DNA of 64,000 nt, taken from contig NZ_CP012545.1 of the NCBI RefSeq assembly GCF_004803835.1, positions 496,001 to 560,000 of the forward strand. The letters run 5' to 3'. The notes below the pieces were generated by a model. The model saw nothing but the letters and a program-made list of their open reading frames with translations, ran no database searches and was not told where the DNA came from. Of the stretch, positions 47,001 to 54,636 are shown piece after piece. The stretch comes from Campylobacter sp. RM6914 (GTDB taxonomy: Bacteria; Campylobacterota; Campylobacteria; Campylobacterales; Campylobacteraceae). A program made the translations under genes and the position numbers. Positions within the stretch are counted from its first letter, which is position 1. Each line of letters opens with the position of its first letter.

Positions 47001-47684
47001 AGTGTCGGAATTTATCTTTCTGGACACCCGCTTGATGAGTATAAAGTGCAGATCGAAAGTATCAAATACACTCTAAGCTCGCAGTTTGATACCTTGCCGC
47101 AAAATTCAGAGATAATGGTAGTAGGTAAGATAGAGGACTTTAGTACCAGGATAACCAAAAGCGGTAAAAAAATGGGCACTATAAACATACTTGACTTTCA
47201 TGGAAGTATCGAGATAGCGGTCTTTGAAAGAGAGCTTGTTAGAGTGGAAGAAATTCTAGCAAGCAGTGAGGAGAAAAATTTACCTTTTGCATTTAAGATA
47301 AACATAAGCAAAGATGATCAATTTATAAGAGCAAAATTAAACTCCATCCACACTCTTAGTGAGGCAGGTGAGCTTAAATTTGAAACTAGAAAACTAAAAC
47401 AGTTTGGCAACTATGCTAAAAAAGATGAGAAACAAGCTCCGCAAAAAGTAAAAGAATACGAGCTTTTAGAGGTTATTTTGGATTTAAATGAACTAAGTAA
47501 AGACAAGATAACAAAACTTTACACGCTTGGTTTTGACGAACATCAAGCAGGAGTTGATAAAAACAACAAACGCCTTGTGTTAAAGATTAAAAACAGCCAA
47601 ACGGATGAAATTTTTGTCTACAACACGGAATTTATCGTTGGAGATAACTTCGGACAAAAAGCCTTAAATTTAATGGCTGGATAA
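44079..47684 (+). CDS. dnaE: DNA polymerase III alpha subunit
   Basis: The 1201-residue DnaE1-type polymerase has an N-terminal PHP domain (THLHLHTEYSLLDG, then ITDHGNMFGA), the C-family polymerase core with GPGRGSAAGS and the catalytic MPDIDVDFCQ near residue 428, a helix-hairpin-helix region, and an OB fold (about 1005-1090). It is the replicative polymerase. The length is normal. It is monocistronic with a strong hairpin shared with the convergent flgS gene. Confidence 0.97.
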   Translation: MSDFTHLHLHTEYSLLDGANKIKELAKTLKEQGVKSAAITDHGNMFGAIDFYQTMKKEGIKPLIGIEAYIHNQDELNDKSTKQRFHLILIAKNQTGYKNLMYLSSMSYVEGFYYYPRINKKILKEHSEGVICTAACLQGEVSWHLNLSERNLKYGAKGYEKAKEVALEYKEIFGDDFYLEIMRHGIGDQRRIDDDILKISRETGIKVIATNDTHYTFKERADAHEVFMCIAMNKNLDDPNRLRHSVHEFFVKTPKQMNELFLDIPEAIENTQEIVNKCNLELDLGNPTPPNFKFTIEYANERGLELPEPQNRYSFVNDAVFFEYECKKGLEERLKFVPQEQHEMYRSRLKTEIDIINKMNFPGYMMIVWDFINEAKKRGIPVGPGRGSAAGSLVAYSLKITDLDPIPYSLLFERFLNPERVSMPDIDVDFCQTRRGEIIDYVTDKYGKFNVAGVITFGKLLAKGVIRDVARVCGMPYAEADTMAKLIPDELGITLKDAFEKEPKISELISRDGNAARVWKFALDLEGLNRNAGQHAAGVVISNEELWNKTPLFRQPNSPEDHYVTQYSLKYLEDVDLIKFDFLGLKTLTVIDNAIKLVKARTGKDIVWENIDKNDKKVYDMIQGGDAIGIFQIESEGMRKLGTSLKPDCFEDIVAMLALYRPGPMESGMLDDFVKRKHGEAAITYAFPELEPILSPTYGVIVYQEQVMQIVQKIGGFSLGGADLVRRAMGKKDPELLKKQKDLFVEGAIKMGFDADKSGDLFDLILKFAGYGFNKSHSAAYAYVTFQTAYLKAYYPAEFMAALLTSEENNTDKIVRYIDESKRLKIDVVGPDINHSMKEFSVVETDGKDQIIFGFGAIKGVGGAAIESMIGERENGVFKDLDDFVSRVDSFKVNKKVIESLVKSGAMDSFHLTRFCLINNIENILEACKNAATLRKNATESLFGEDESMNEVKVKLLPTDVEYNKKDMLQFEQESVGIYLSGHPLDEYKVQIESIKYTLSSQFDTLPQNSEIMVVGKIEDFSTRITKSGKKMGTINILDFHGSIEIAVFERELVRVEEILASSEEKNLPFAFKINISKDDQFIRAKLNSIHTLSEAGELKFETRKLKQFGNYAKKDEKQAPQKVKEYELLEVILDLNELSKDKITKLYTLGFDEHQAGVDKNNKRLVLKIKNSQTDEIFVYNTEFIVGDNFGQKALNLMAG

Positions 47685-47693
47685 AGCGCATAT

Positions 47694-47730
47694 AAACTAC
47701 TAAATTTGATGTAAAATTTAGTAGTTTTTG
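47694..47730. terminator. Bidirectional terminator between dnaE and flgS
   Basis: Fourteen-base perfect arms (AAACTACTAAATTT and its complement) around GATGTA, with TTTTT after it on the plus strand and a short T-run on the minus strand. It is placed between two convergent genes. Confidence 0.85.
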
Positions 47731-48720
47731 CTATTTTTTATATATCGGCAAGCTTATACAAAAAGTTTTTGGCGACAAGGTTACTTCTATGCTGCCCTTG
47801 TGAGCTAGAATAATTTGCAGGCAAAGGGACAAACCAAGTCCGTTGCCTTTTAGCTTGCTTGTCTTAAATGGCTCAAAAACCATCTTTTTATCATTGATTT
47901 TCACTCCGCTATCTCTGATATAAAATTTATGCTCTTGTGGGGTCTTTTCATAGCTTAGTGCGACTTCGCCACTCTCATCCTCACTCTCTTCTATCGCGTC
48001 TATCGCATTAAATATTAAATTTTGAAAAACCATGCCAAGCAAGTCTTTATCGGCGTTATAAAAGGCGCTTTTAAACCTGAGATCAAATTTAATATCCTTT
48101 GAGTATGTGTAGGATTTTATCGCCTCTTCACACTCCTCTTTGAGCTCTAGAAAATTAAATACATCAGGATTTATCTGAACACCTTTTGTAAAGAGCAAAG
48201 TTGCTTTTATGATACGTTCTACTCGCCAGATCGCCTTTTGTATCTCACCAACCATAGGTTTGATCCTATCATCGGCTTTTCGTAAAAGCGTGCTTGTTAA
48301 AAGCGAGACAGAGCCGATGGGGTTTCTTATCTCGTGGGCTAAATGAGCCGCCACTTGTCCCATAGAAGCTAGTCTTTCATTGCGTTTTTCATTTGTTATA
48401 TCTACTGCGGAGACGATTTTTTTATCATCTTTGTTTGCGATTTTAATGAGATAAACACAACCTTTAAATTCTATCTCGCCAGGAGTGTTTAAATTTATAT
48501 TTTGAAAAAGTTCGGAGTCTTTTATGGCTTGTGAATTTTGCAAAAAAAGCGTTCCGTCGCTATTTAGCACCCAAAGTGCGGTAGGCATGACGTCCACCAC
48601 GTCTTTTATGATCTTTTGCAGATTTTCATAAGAAGAGTGTAAATTTTTATACTCTTGTTCGATAAGATATGTTTGTTCGATTAGGTTTTTTAAGCCATCT
48701 TGGATGTTTTGGTTAGTCAT
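47731..48720 (-). CDS. flgS: Flagellar sensor histidine kinase FlgS
   Basis: The 329-residue cytoplasmic kinase has a coiled-coil and PAS-like N-terminus (about 1-120), an H-box AHLAHEIRNPIG, an N-box NLIFNAIDAIEE, and G-boxes GNGLGLSLCL. There is no membrane segment. FlgS phosphorylates FlgR to switch on sigma-54 rod and hook genes in Campylobacter, responding to the export apparatus. I placed the start at 48720, which overlaps the upstream stop by 8 bp, instead of 48768. FlgR is not in the window. Confidence 0.9.
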   Translation of the reverse strand: MTNQNIQDGLKNLIEQTYLIEQEYKNLHSSYENLQKIIKDVVDVMPTALWVLNSDGTLFLQNSQAIKDSELFQNINLNTPGEIEFKGCVYLIKIANKDDKKIVSAVDITNEKRNERLASMGQVAAHLAHEIRNPIGSVSLLTSTLLRKADDRIKPMVGEIQKAIWRVERIIKATLLFTKGVQINPDVFNFLELKEECEEAIKSYTYSKDIKFDLRFKSAFYNADKDLLGMVFQNLIFNAIDAIEESEDESGEVALSYEKTPQEHKFYIRDSGVKINDKKMVFEPFKTSKLKGNGLGLSLCLQIILAHKGSIEVTLSPKTFCISLPIYKK

Positions 48721-49549
48721 TAAGCAACCTTTCAAAATCTTTAATCTCATAAAGTCTAACCCGCTCATCTTTTAGCTCTCTTAGCTCTTTACTAAAGCCA
48801 TTTCTTGAAAATAGCATTATGATATCCGGGTTTATGTCAAGTTTTTTACATTTATAAAGTAGTAAATTTAATATGTTTTTGCAAATTTTTCTCTCTTTGT
48901 ATTTTGCTTCACCAACTACAAGCTTATCGTTAAATTGCAAAAAGATATCTATCTCTATTCGCTTTTTCCAAAAGCTGTCTATATGATCTTTTATGCCTAA
49001 AATTTTAGCCATCAACTCGCCGCAAAGAAGCTCAAAGCCAAGACTTGCGTATTGGTCAAATTCGCTTTTGATGATCTCTAAAAGCTTTTTTTCGTCCCCG
49101 TTTTTTAAAAGTTCTAAATTTGGCTCTATAAACCTAAACCAAAATCTTGAGAAATGGCTGCTAAAGTGCATTTTATCTTCTATCTTATATCTGCGTTCGC
49201 TCTTTTTTAAACTCTGGTGTTTTATGCGTTTTACAGGCTCTTCTCTGCTTTTTTCTACAAATAAAAAGTCCTTTTTAAAAAGCTCGGCATAGACTTTGTT
49301 GGCTAAATTTTTAGGTAGAATTTTAAGGATATTAAATTTTTTTCTATCGCTTCTTGCTAGTTTTATAAGAGCTGATTTTATGGCTTGCTCTCTATCACTT
49401 TGAAAGTAAAATCTAGCCATGAAATTTTTGTAGTTTTTTAAAATTTCACGCTCTATCGCTTCAAAAACATCGTAATACGATCCTTTAAGCTCAAAATCAT
49501 CAAACACAAGATGAAATTTAATAAGTTCATCGATCTCAAGGTGTTTCAT
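48713..49549 (-). CDS. Protein with C-terminal PD-(D/E)XK nuclease-like domain (DUF234-like)
   Basis: The 278-residue protein has a helical, lysine-rich N-terminal half (about 1-140). The C-terminal domain contains EIDIFLQFNDKLVVGEAKYK, the D-x(n)-E-x-K core of PD-(D/E)XK nucleases, as in DUF234 proteins attached to archaeal-type ATPases. No ATPase domain is present here. It overlaps flgS by 8 bp and would be cotranscribed with it, and C. jejuni has a similar gene next to flgS (Cj0792, from memory). Whether it cuts DNA or helps flagellar regulation is unknown. Confidence 0.75.
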   Translation of the reverse strand: MKHLEIDELIKFHLVFDDFELKGSYYDVFEAIEREILKNYKNFMARFYFQSDREQAIKSALIKLARSDRKKFNILKILPKNLANKVYAELFKKDFLFVEKSREEPVKRIKHQSLKKSERRYKIEDKMHFSSHFSRFWFRFIEPNLELLKNGDEKKLLEIIKSEFDQYASLGFELLCGELMAKILGIKDHIDSFWKKRIEIDIFLQFNDKLVVGEAKYKERKICKNILNLLLYKCKKLDINPDIIMLFSRNGFSKELRELKDERVRLYEIKDFERLLND

Positions 49550-49628
49550 TCTGATATATGTTGAGTTTAAAGATTTGATTTTTGGCTCCTTGCGACTTTA
49601 TTGTAACATAAAATTTAGCAAAAACGGC

Positions 49629-49634
49629 TATAAT
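49629..49634 (+). promoter_or_regulatory. -10 box ahead of the cysteine-desulfurase-like gene
   Basis: TATAAT 28 bp before the TTG start. AAAAGGG lies between as the ribosome site. Confidence 0.55.
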
Positions 49635-49661
49635 CTTCACTTAAAATAAAAGGGTTGTTTT

Positions 49662-50972
49662 TTGATAAATTTAGAGCATATTAGAAGAAATATTATCTTA
49701 CAAGATGGAATTTATTATTTTGACTATACGGCTTCAGGACTAGCTTATGAAAGTATAGAAGACCGCCTAAGACAGATGCTTAAAAGCTATGCAAATACAC
49801 ACTCGGATAGTTCTTCAAGCGCGGTTGCGACTCACAATTTATATGAAGAATCAAGAAGAAAACTTAAACAATTGCTAGGGCTTGATGATAGCTTTTATCT
49901 GCTTCCTTGTGGATACGGCTCTACGGCAGCTATTAAAAAATTTCAAGAGCTAACAGGGCTTTATATACCTCCAAAAACCAGAAAAAGATACCACATAAAA
50001 CCTACGTCAAACTCCCCGCTTGTTATCATCGGACCTTATGAACACCACTCAAATGAAGTAAGTTTTAGAGAGGCTATGTGTGATGTTGTAAGAGTGGGGC
50101 TTAGCAAAGAGGGCGGCATAGACTTTACGAATTTAGAGCAAATTTTACAACTAAACTCAAAAAGAGAGATCATAGCTAGCTTTAGTGTAGCCTCAAACGT
50201 AACCGGCGTTATTAGTGATTATAAGAAAGTATATGGGCTTGTAAAGCGTTATGGTGGTATTTTGGCGTTAGATGCAGCGAGTTTTAGCGCATATGCAAAT
50301 GTTGATTGCAACTACTTTGATGCTCTTTTTCTATCTCCGCATAAACTCCTTGGAGGAGTTGGAAGCTGTGGACTACTTGCTATCAAAAAAGAGCTAGCAA
50401 CCGATGAGGAGCCGACTTTTGCCGGCGGAGGCACCGTAAGTTACGTTAGTAGAAGATCGCATATGTTTGTTAAAGATACAGAACAGCTAGAGCAAGGTGG
50501 AACACCTCCCATTACTCAGCTTGTTAGAGCTAGATTTGCGTATGAATTAAGAGGCGAGATAGGGTTTGATAATATCTGTGAAAATGAAAACGAGCTTGGA
50601 GAGTATTTTGAGCAAGGCATAGTTCAAATTCCAGACTTGATAAATTATCGCCCGAAAAATCTTAAAAAACTACCAATATTTTCGTTTAATATTAAAGATA
50701 TTTCGCCGTATGATTTTGCTGCGCTTTTAAGCAACGACTATGGCATACAAACTAGGGCAGGGTGTGCATGCGCCGGACCTTATGGTCATGAGCTACTTGG
50801 TATGAAAGACGATGTTGCCACTTCGCAAAAGCCGGGCTGGGTCAGGGTAAGTTTACACTATACACATACATTTGAGGATGTTGATTATTTGATTAATGCC
50901 ATTAAAGAGAGTATCAAAAAGTATCGCGATATGTGGGCGGAAGAGCGCTCTTTATATGCGATTATGGGATAG
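49662..50972 (+). CDS. Class V aminotransferase / cysteine-desulfurase-like enzyme
   Basis: The 436-residue PLP enzyme has the EHHSNEVSFREA histidine that stacks on PLP, LDAASFSAY, LFLSPHKLLGGVG with the Schiff-base Lys, and RAGCACAGPYG, the active-cysteine loop of group II (SufS/CsdA) desulfurases. It may release sulfur or selenium from cysteine or selenocysteine. No SufE, SufBCD or iscU gene is near, so its acceptor is unknown. The start is TTG at 49662. Its 3' end overlaps the convergent thiE by 21 bp. Confidence 0.88.
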   Translation: MINLEHIRRNIILQDGIYYFDYTASGLAYESIEDRLRQMLKSYANTHSDSSSSAVATHNLYEESRRKLKQLLGLDDSFYLLPCGYGSTAAIKKFQELTGLYIPPKTRKRYHIKPTSNSPLVIIGPYEHHSNEVSFREAMCDVVRVGLSKEGGIDFTNLEQILQLNSKREIIASFSVASNVTGVISDYKKVYGLVKRYGGILALDAASFSAYANVDCNYFDALFLSPHKLLGGVGSCGLLAIKKELATDEEPTFAGGGTVSYVSRRSHMFVKDTEQLEQGGTPPITQLVRARFAYELRGEIGFDNICENENELGEYFEQGIVQIPDLINYRPKNLKKLPIFSFNIKDISPYDFAALLSNDYGIQTRAGCACAGPYGHELLGMKDDVATSQKPGWVRVSLHYTHTFEDVDYLINAIKESIKKYRDMWAEERSLYAIMG

Positions 50973-51557
50973 GGCTTTTAAATTTTTAGTGATAGAATTT
51001 GGCCGATATATGGCGGTTACAACAGCGATTAGGTCGATGTCTAGGTCGTAAATTTGATCTATATTACTAGCATTTATCCCTCCTATCGCACAAATTGGAA
51101 TGTTTAAAATTTCTTTTGCTTTTTTTAATGTTTCTAGGCTAACTCTCGGTGCGTTTGGTTTGGTTTGGCTGGAAAATACAGAGCCAAACGCCACATAGCT
51201 AGCTCCGTCTTCTTGGGCTTTTATGGCCAAATTTACATCGTTGTAGCAGCTAACCCCGATAAATGTGTCCTTGCCTAAAATTTCACGAGCTTTATTTATA
51301 TCAGCGTCATCTTTGCCTAAATGAACGGCATTTGCTCCTATACTTTTTGCAAAATATATGTCATCGTTTACGATAAATTTGGCGTTATATTTTTGGCAAA
51401 GTGATAAAATTTCACGCGCTACTGCTTGATTTTTAACAGCTTTTTTGGAGCGAAATTGAAAGTATTTAACGCCAAATCGTAAAATTTCATCCACTTGTGC
51501 GACGATAGTTTCATCGGGCGTTAAAACATCGTCGCTTAAAGCGTAAATTTCACTCAT
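50952..51557 (-). CDS. thiE: Thiamine-phosphate synthase
   Basis: The 201-residue TIM-barrel enzyme has FQFRSKKA, FIVNDD, AVHLGKDD, YVAFGSVFSSQTKP and CAIGGIN, the phosphate- and pyrimidine-binding motifs of ThiE. It joins HMP-pyrophosphate and thiazole phosphate. It overlaps thiD by 4 bp and is convergent with the desulfurase-like gene. Confidence 0.94.
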   Translation of the reverse strand: MSEIYALSDDVLTPDETIVAQVDEILRFGVKYFQFRSKKAVKNQAVAREILSLCQKYNAKFIVNDDIYFAKSIGANAVHLGKDDADINKAREILGKDTFIGVSCYNDVNLAIKAQEDGASYVAFGSVFSSQTKPNAPRVSLETLKKAKEILNIPICAIGGINASNIDQIYDLDIDLIAVVTAIYRPNSITKNLKALSHNRI

Positions 51558-52288
51558 ATTTTTATTTTATGGTTTAGAAGATTTTTACCAAGTTTTGTTG
51601 TAAGTCCATTTTGTATGGCTTGATAGACATAGTTTTTAGCTTTCGCGATAGACTCCTCCAAGCTTAAGCCTTGTGCTAAAGAGCAAGCGATGGCGGTTGA
51701 AAATGTGCAACCGGCTCCGTGCATGATTAGCGGATCGGCCAAAGGAGTGGCGAAATTTTGGCTTGAGCCATCTTTTCTATATAGTGTATCAACGCTTTTG
51801 TCGTCCACAACTTGCTTTTTAACGATAACATCACAAGGAATGTTTGTAAAGTCGTTGTTAAATAGCTCTCTTGCCTCATATCTGTTTGGAGTAGCAATTG
51901 TTGCAAAGCTTAGCAACTCCTTGAGTGCAGATATGGCTTCATCTTCGATTAGCTTTACGTTTGATTTACTGATGCAAACAGGGTCGATTACGATAGGGAC
52001 GTTAAATTTAGGTAACCAGTTTTTAACGACTTGCATGACATCTTTGTTAAAAAGCATACCGACTTTTATCGCATCTATCTCTAGCTCTTCGGTTATGCCT
52101 TTAATTTGTGAATCAACAAAATTCGCGCTAATACCTGAAATATCGTAAGTAACCTGAGTGTTTTCGCAAACAAAAACCGTCATTGCTGTTGCGCTATAAC
52201 AACCAAAGGCTTCGCAAGTTTTTATGTCGGCTTGAGCGCCGGCTCCTCCTACACTATCAGAACCGGCGATAATAAGTATGTTTTTCAC
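51554..52288 (-). CDS. thiD: Hydroxymethylpyrimidine/phosphomethylpyrimidine kinase
   Basis: The 244-residue ribokinase-fold enzyme has AGSDSVGGAGAQADIK at the start, IDPVCISKSN, ATPNRYEA, and the anion-hole HGAGCTFSTAIAC. It phosphorylates HMP twice to feed ThiE. It is 23 bp after the ABC-transporter binding-protein gene on the same strand, so the thiamine genes may be cotranscribed with the transporter. Confidence 0.94.
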   Translation of the reverse strand: MKNILIIAGSDSVGGAGAQADIKTCEAFGCYSATAMTVFVCENTQVTYDISGISANFVDSQIKGITEELEIDAIKVGMLFNKDVMQVVKNWLPKFNVPIVIDPVCISKSNVKLIEDEAISALKELLSFATIATPNRYEARELFNNDFTNIPCDVIVKKQVVDDKSVDTLYRKDGSSQNFATPLADPLIMHGAGCTFSTAIACSLAQGLSLEESIAKAKNYVYQAIQNGLTTKLGKNLLNHKIKI

Positions 52289-52311
52289 ACTTCTCCTTAA
52301 AATTTAAAGAC

Positions 52312-53025
52312 TTATTGTAGATCGTATTTTTTAGCTATGGCGTCAAAAGTGCCGTCTGCTTTTAGCTCCTCTAGAGCTTTGTTTATCTTGCCTATGATTT
52401 CTGTTTGTTTACCTTTATCAAATGCTATCGAAAAGCCTTCGCTTCCGTCAGGTAGCTTTAAAAATTCTTCTAAGTCGCTATTTTGTTTTAAATAACCATA
52501 TCCGATAGAACTATCAACTAAAACGATATCTACTTTGCCTACTTTTAATCCCATAATAGCGCCTAGGATATTATCAGAAGGAACCACTTTAGCACCCTCT
52601 ATCATGTTTGCTGCAGCCTCTTGAACAGTGCCTAGTTGAACGCCTATTTTTTTACCTTTTATGTTGTTTTCGTTTATGTCAGAGCCTTTTTTGCGGATAA
52701 ATAAATTCTCTGTAGCATAGTAAGAGTCTGTAAAATCAACCGATTTTCTTCTGTCGTCAGTTGCGCTCATGGCCGACATTACGGCATTTATCTTGCCTGC
52801 TTTTAATGCAGGGATAAGTCCGTCAAAGCTGATGTTGTGTAAAGTTACTTCAACGCCTATTTTTTTAGATATTGCTTCTATTAACTCTACGTCAAATCCA
52901 CTAGGTTTAGCTTGATCGTTTATAAATTCAAACGGCGGGTAATCCATACTCATGCCAACTTTTAACGTTTGTGCGTTTAATACACCCAAAAGCCCAACAG
53001 CAACAAGTGCTAAAAATTTTCTCAT
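52312..53025 (-). CDS. Amino-acid ABC transporter substrate-binding protein
   Basis: The 237-residue periplasmic protein has a Sec signal (about 1-19, GVLNAQ) and the family 3 solute-binding fold: MDYPPFEFIND, GFDVELIEAI, SFDGLIPALKAGKI and SATDDRRKSVDF, where the first Arg of DDRRK usually binds the ligand carboxylate. It delivers an amino acid to the adjacent permease. The exact ligand is not evident. It is the last gene of the three-gene transporter set. Confidence 0.93.
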   Translation of the reverse strand: MRKFLALVAVGLLGVLNAQTLKVGMSMDYPPFEFINDQAKPSGFDVELIEAISKKIGVEVTLHNISFDGLIPALKAGKINAVMSAMSATDDRRKSVDFTDSYYATENLFIRKKGSDINENNIKGKKIGVQLGTVQEAAANMIEGAKVVPSDNILGAIMGLKVGKVDIVLVDSSIGYGYLKQNSDLEEFLKLPDGSEGFSIAFDKGKQTEIIGKINKALEELKADGTFDAIAKKYDLQ

Positions 53026-53043
53026 ATCTATCTCCTTTAAAAT

Positions 53044-53772
53044 TTAGTGATTTAAAACTTTACCCAAGAATTCTCTTAAGCGTGGATTTTGTGGATTTTC
53101 AAATACATTTTTAGGCGTATCATCAACCGTTATCCTTCCGCCGTCCATGAAGAAAATTCTATTTGCTACGTTTTTAGCGAAGCCCATCTCATGGGTAACA
53201 ACAAGCATCGTAAGTCCTTTGTTTGCAACGTCTTTCATTATATCAAGCACTTCGCCTATCATCTCTGGGTCAAGGGCTGATGTCGGCTCGTCAAACAAAA
53301 TAACATCAGGACTCATGGCCAAACTTCTTGCTATAGCAATACGTTGTTTTTGACCGCCTGACAGTTTGTGTGGGAAAGCTTCTCTTTTGTCGCTTAGTCC
53401 GACACTTTTTAGTAGTTCGTCAGCCTTTTTGATTGCCTCTTCTTTGTTTAAAATTTCCGCTTTTATCGGAGCTATGATTAAATTTTCGAGGACGTTTTTG
53501 TTTGCAAAAAGATTAAAGTGCTGAAAAACCATGCTTACTTTTTGGCGAATTTTATTTATATCCGTGTTTTTGTCAGTTATATCTTCGCCTTTTATCTTTA
53601 TATGTCCGCTTGACGGCTCTTCAAGGCGGTTTATGCAACGCAAAAATGTGCTTTTACCTCCACCGCTTGGACCTATTATGGCGATTATCTCGCCCTCTTT
53701 AATGTCAACGTTGATGTCTTTTAAAACTTGCAAATCACCGTAGTTTTTGTTTAAATTTCTAATCTCAATCAT
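53044..53772 (-). CDS. Amino-acid ABC transporter ATP-binding protein (GlnQ/HisP-like)
   Basis: The 242-residue ATPase has Walker A GPSGGGKST (about 34-42), the signature LSGGQKQR, Walker B VILFDEPTSAL and the H-loop VVTHEM, the polar amino-acid transporter pattern. It powers the permease encoded just upstream (8-bp overlap). Confidence 0.95.
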   Translation of the reverse strand: MIEIRNLNKNYGDLQVLKDINVDIKEGEIIAIIGPSGGGKSTFLRCINRLEEPSSGHIKIKGEDITDKNTDINKIRQKVSMVFQHFNLFANKNVLENLIIAPIKAEILNKEEAIKKADELLKSVGLSDKREAFPHKLSGGQKQRIAIARSLAMSPDVILFDEPTSALDPEMIGEVLDIMKDVANKGLTMLVVTHEMGFAKNVANRIFFMDGGRITVDDTPKNVFENPQNPRLREFLGKVLNH

Positions 53773-54475
53773 GGCGATTTAGCCTTTTTTCAAGTAGTCT
53801 AACCAAAAGCGCGAAAAATTTAATACTAACATAATAAACAAGTCCTGTAAAAAGTATCGGTTTTGGGTTGTAAAATACAGCCTGCAAGCTCTTGCTTTGC
53901 ATAGTTATGTCAACCACGCTTATATAACCTACGACCGAAGTTTCCTTAAATAAAGATATAAATTCATTAGCAAGAGCGGGTAGGATATTTTTAGTAGCTT
54001 GCGGCATAACTATCTCGCGCATGGAAACATAGTAGTTTAGTCCCATTGCTCGCGCGGCCTCCATTTGACCGCGATCTACGCTGTTTATACCGCTTCGCAC
54101 GATCTCTGCTACATAAGCCGAGCTATTTAGTCCTAGTGCAATGATGGCTACATAAAAGTTATCACTCCAAGTTGCAAATATAACTACTGAAAATATAAGA
54201 AGCTGGATAATAATCGGAGTTCCGCGAAGTATATCAATATACTCGTCGATGATAAAATTTAATACTTTTACATTTAAAAATTTTAAAAACGCTAGGAAAA
54301 ACCCAAGCGCAATGCCGATTAGTATGCCACCAAATGCAAGACCAAGCGTTACGCCATAACTCTTTAAGTATGCCGTTTGTTGTATCTCGTTCATTTCTGT
54401 CGGATATGTGTAGTAAGCGCCTATGGTTACTATAAGAACAAAAAAGAGAATTTTTAAAAATTTTTCGTTAAACAA
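53765..54475 (-). CDS. Amino-acid ABC transporter permease
   Basis: The 236-residue protein has an N-terminal membrane segment and four or five more. The coupling motif (EAA loop) reads EAARAMGLNYYVSMREIVMPQ near residue 145. It probably forms a homodimer, as only one permease gene is present. The start is TTG at 54475 with AAAGGGCG upstream; no ATG lies near. Confidence 0.92.
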   Translation of the reverse strand: MFNEKFLKILFFVLIVTIGAYYTYPTEMNEIQQTAYLKSYGVTLGLAFGGILIGIALGFFLAFLKFLNVKVLNFIIDEYIDILRGTPIIIQLLIFSVVIFATWSDNFYVAIIALGLNSSAYVAEIVRSGINSVDRGQMEAARAMGLNYYVSMREIVMPQATKNILPALANEFISLFKETSVVGYISVVDITMQSKSLQAVFYNPKPILFTGLVYYVSIKFFALLVRLLEKRLNRHD

Positions 54476-54636
54476 TACTCGCCCTTTATCAAATTCATAA
54501 GCTTATAATAATACGAAAAAATTGATATTTTTTTGCTTAAATTTATCAAATTTGCAACAATTGAAGCGGGTTTGATTAGCTTTTAAAAAAACTTTTAATA
54601 AAATAAAAACTTTATATTTTGTTAAAAAGGACTATC

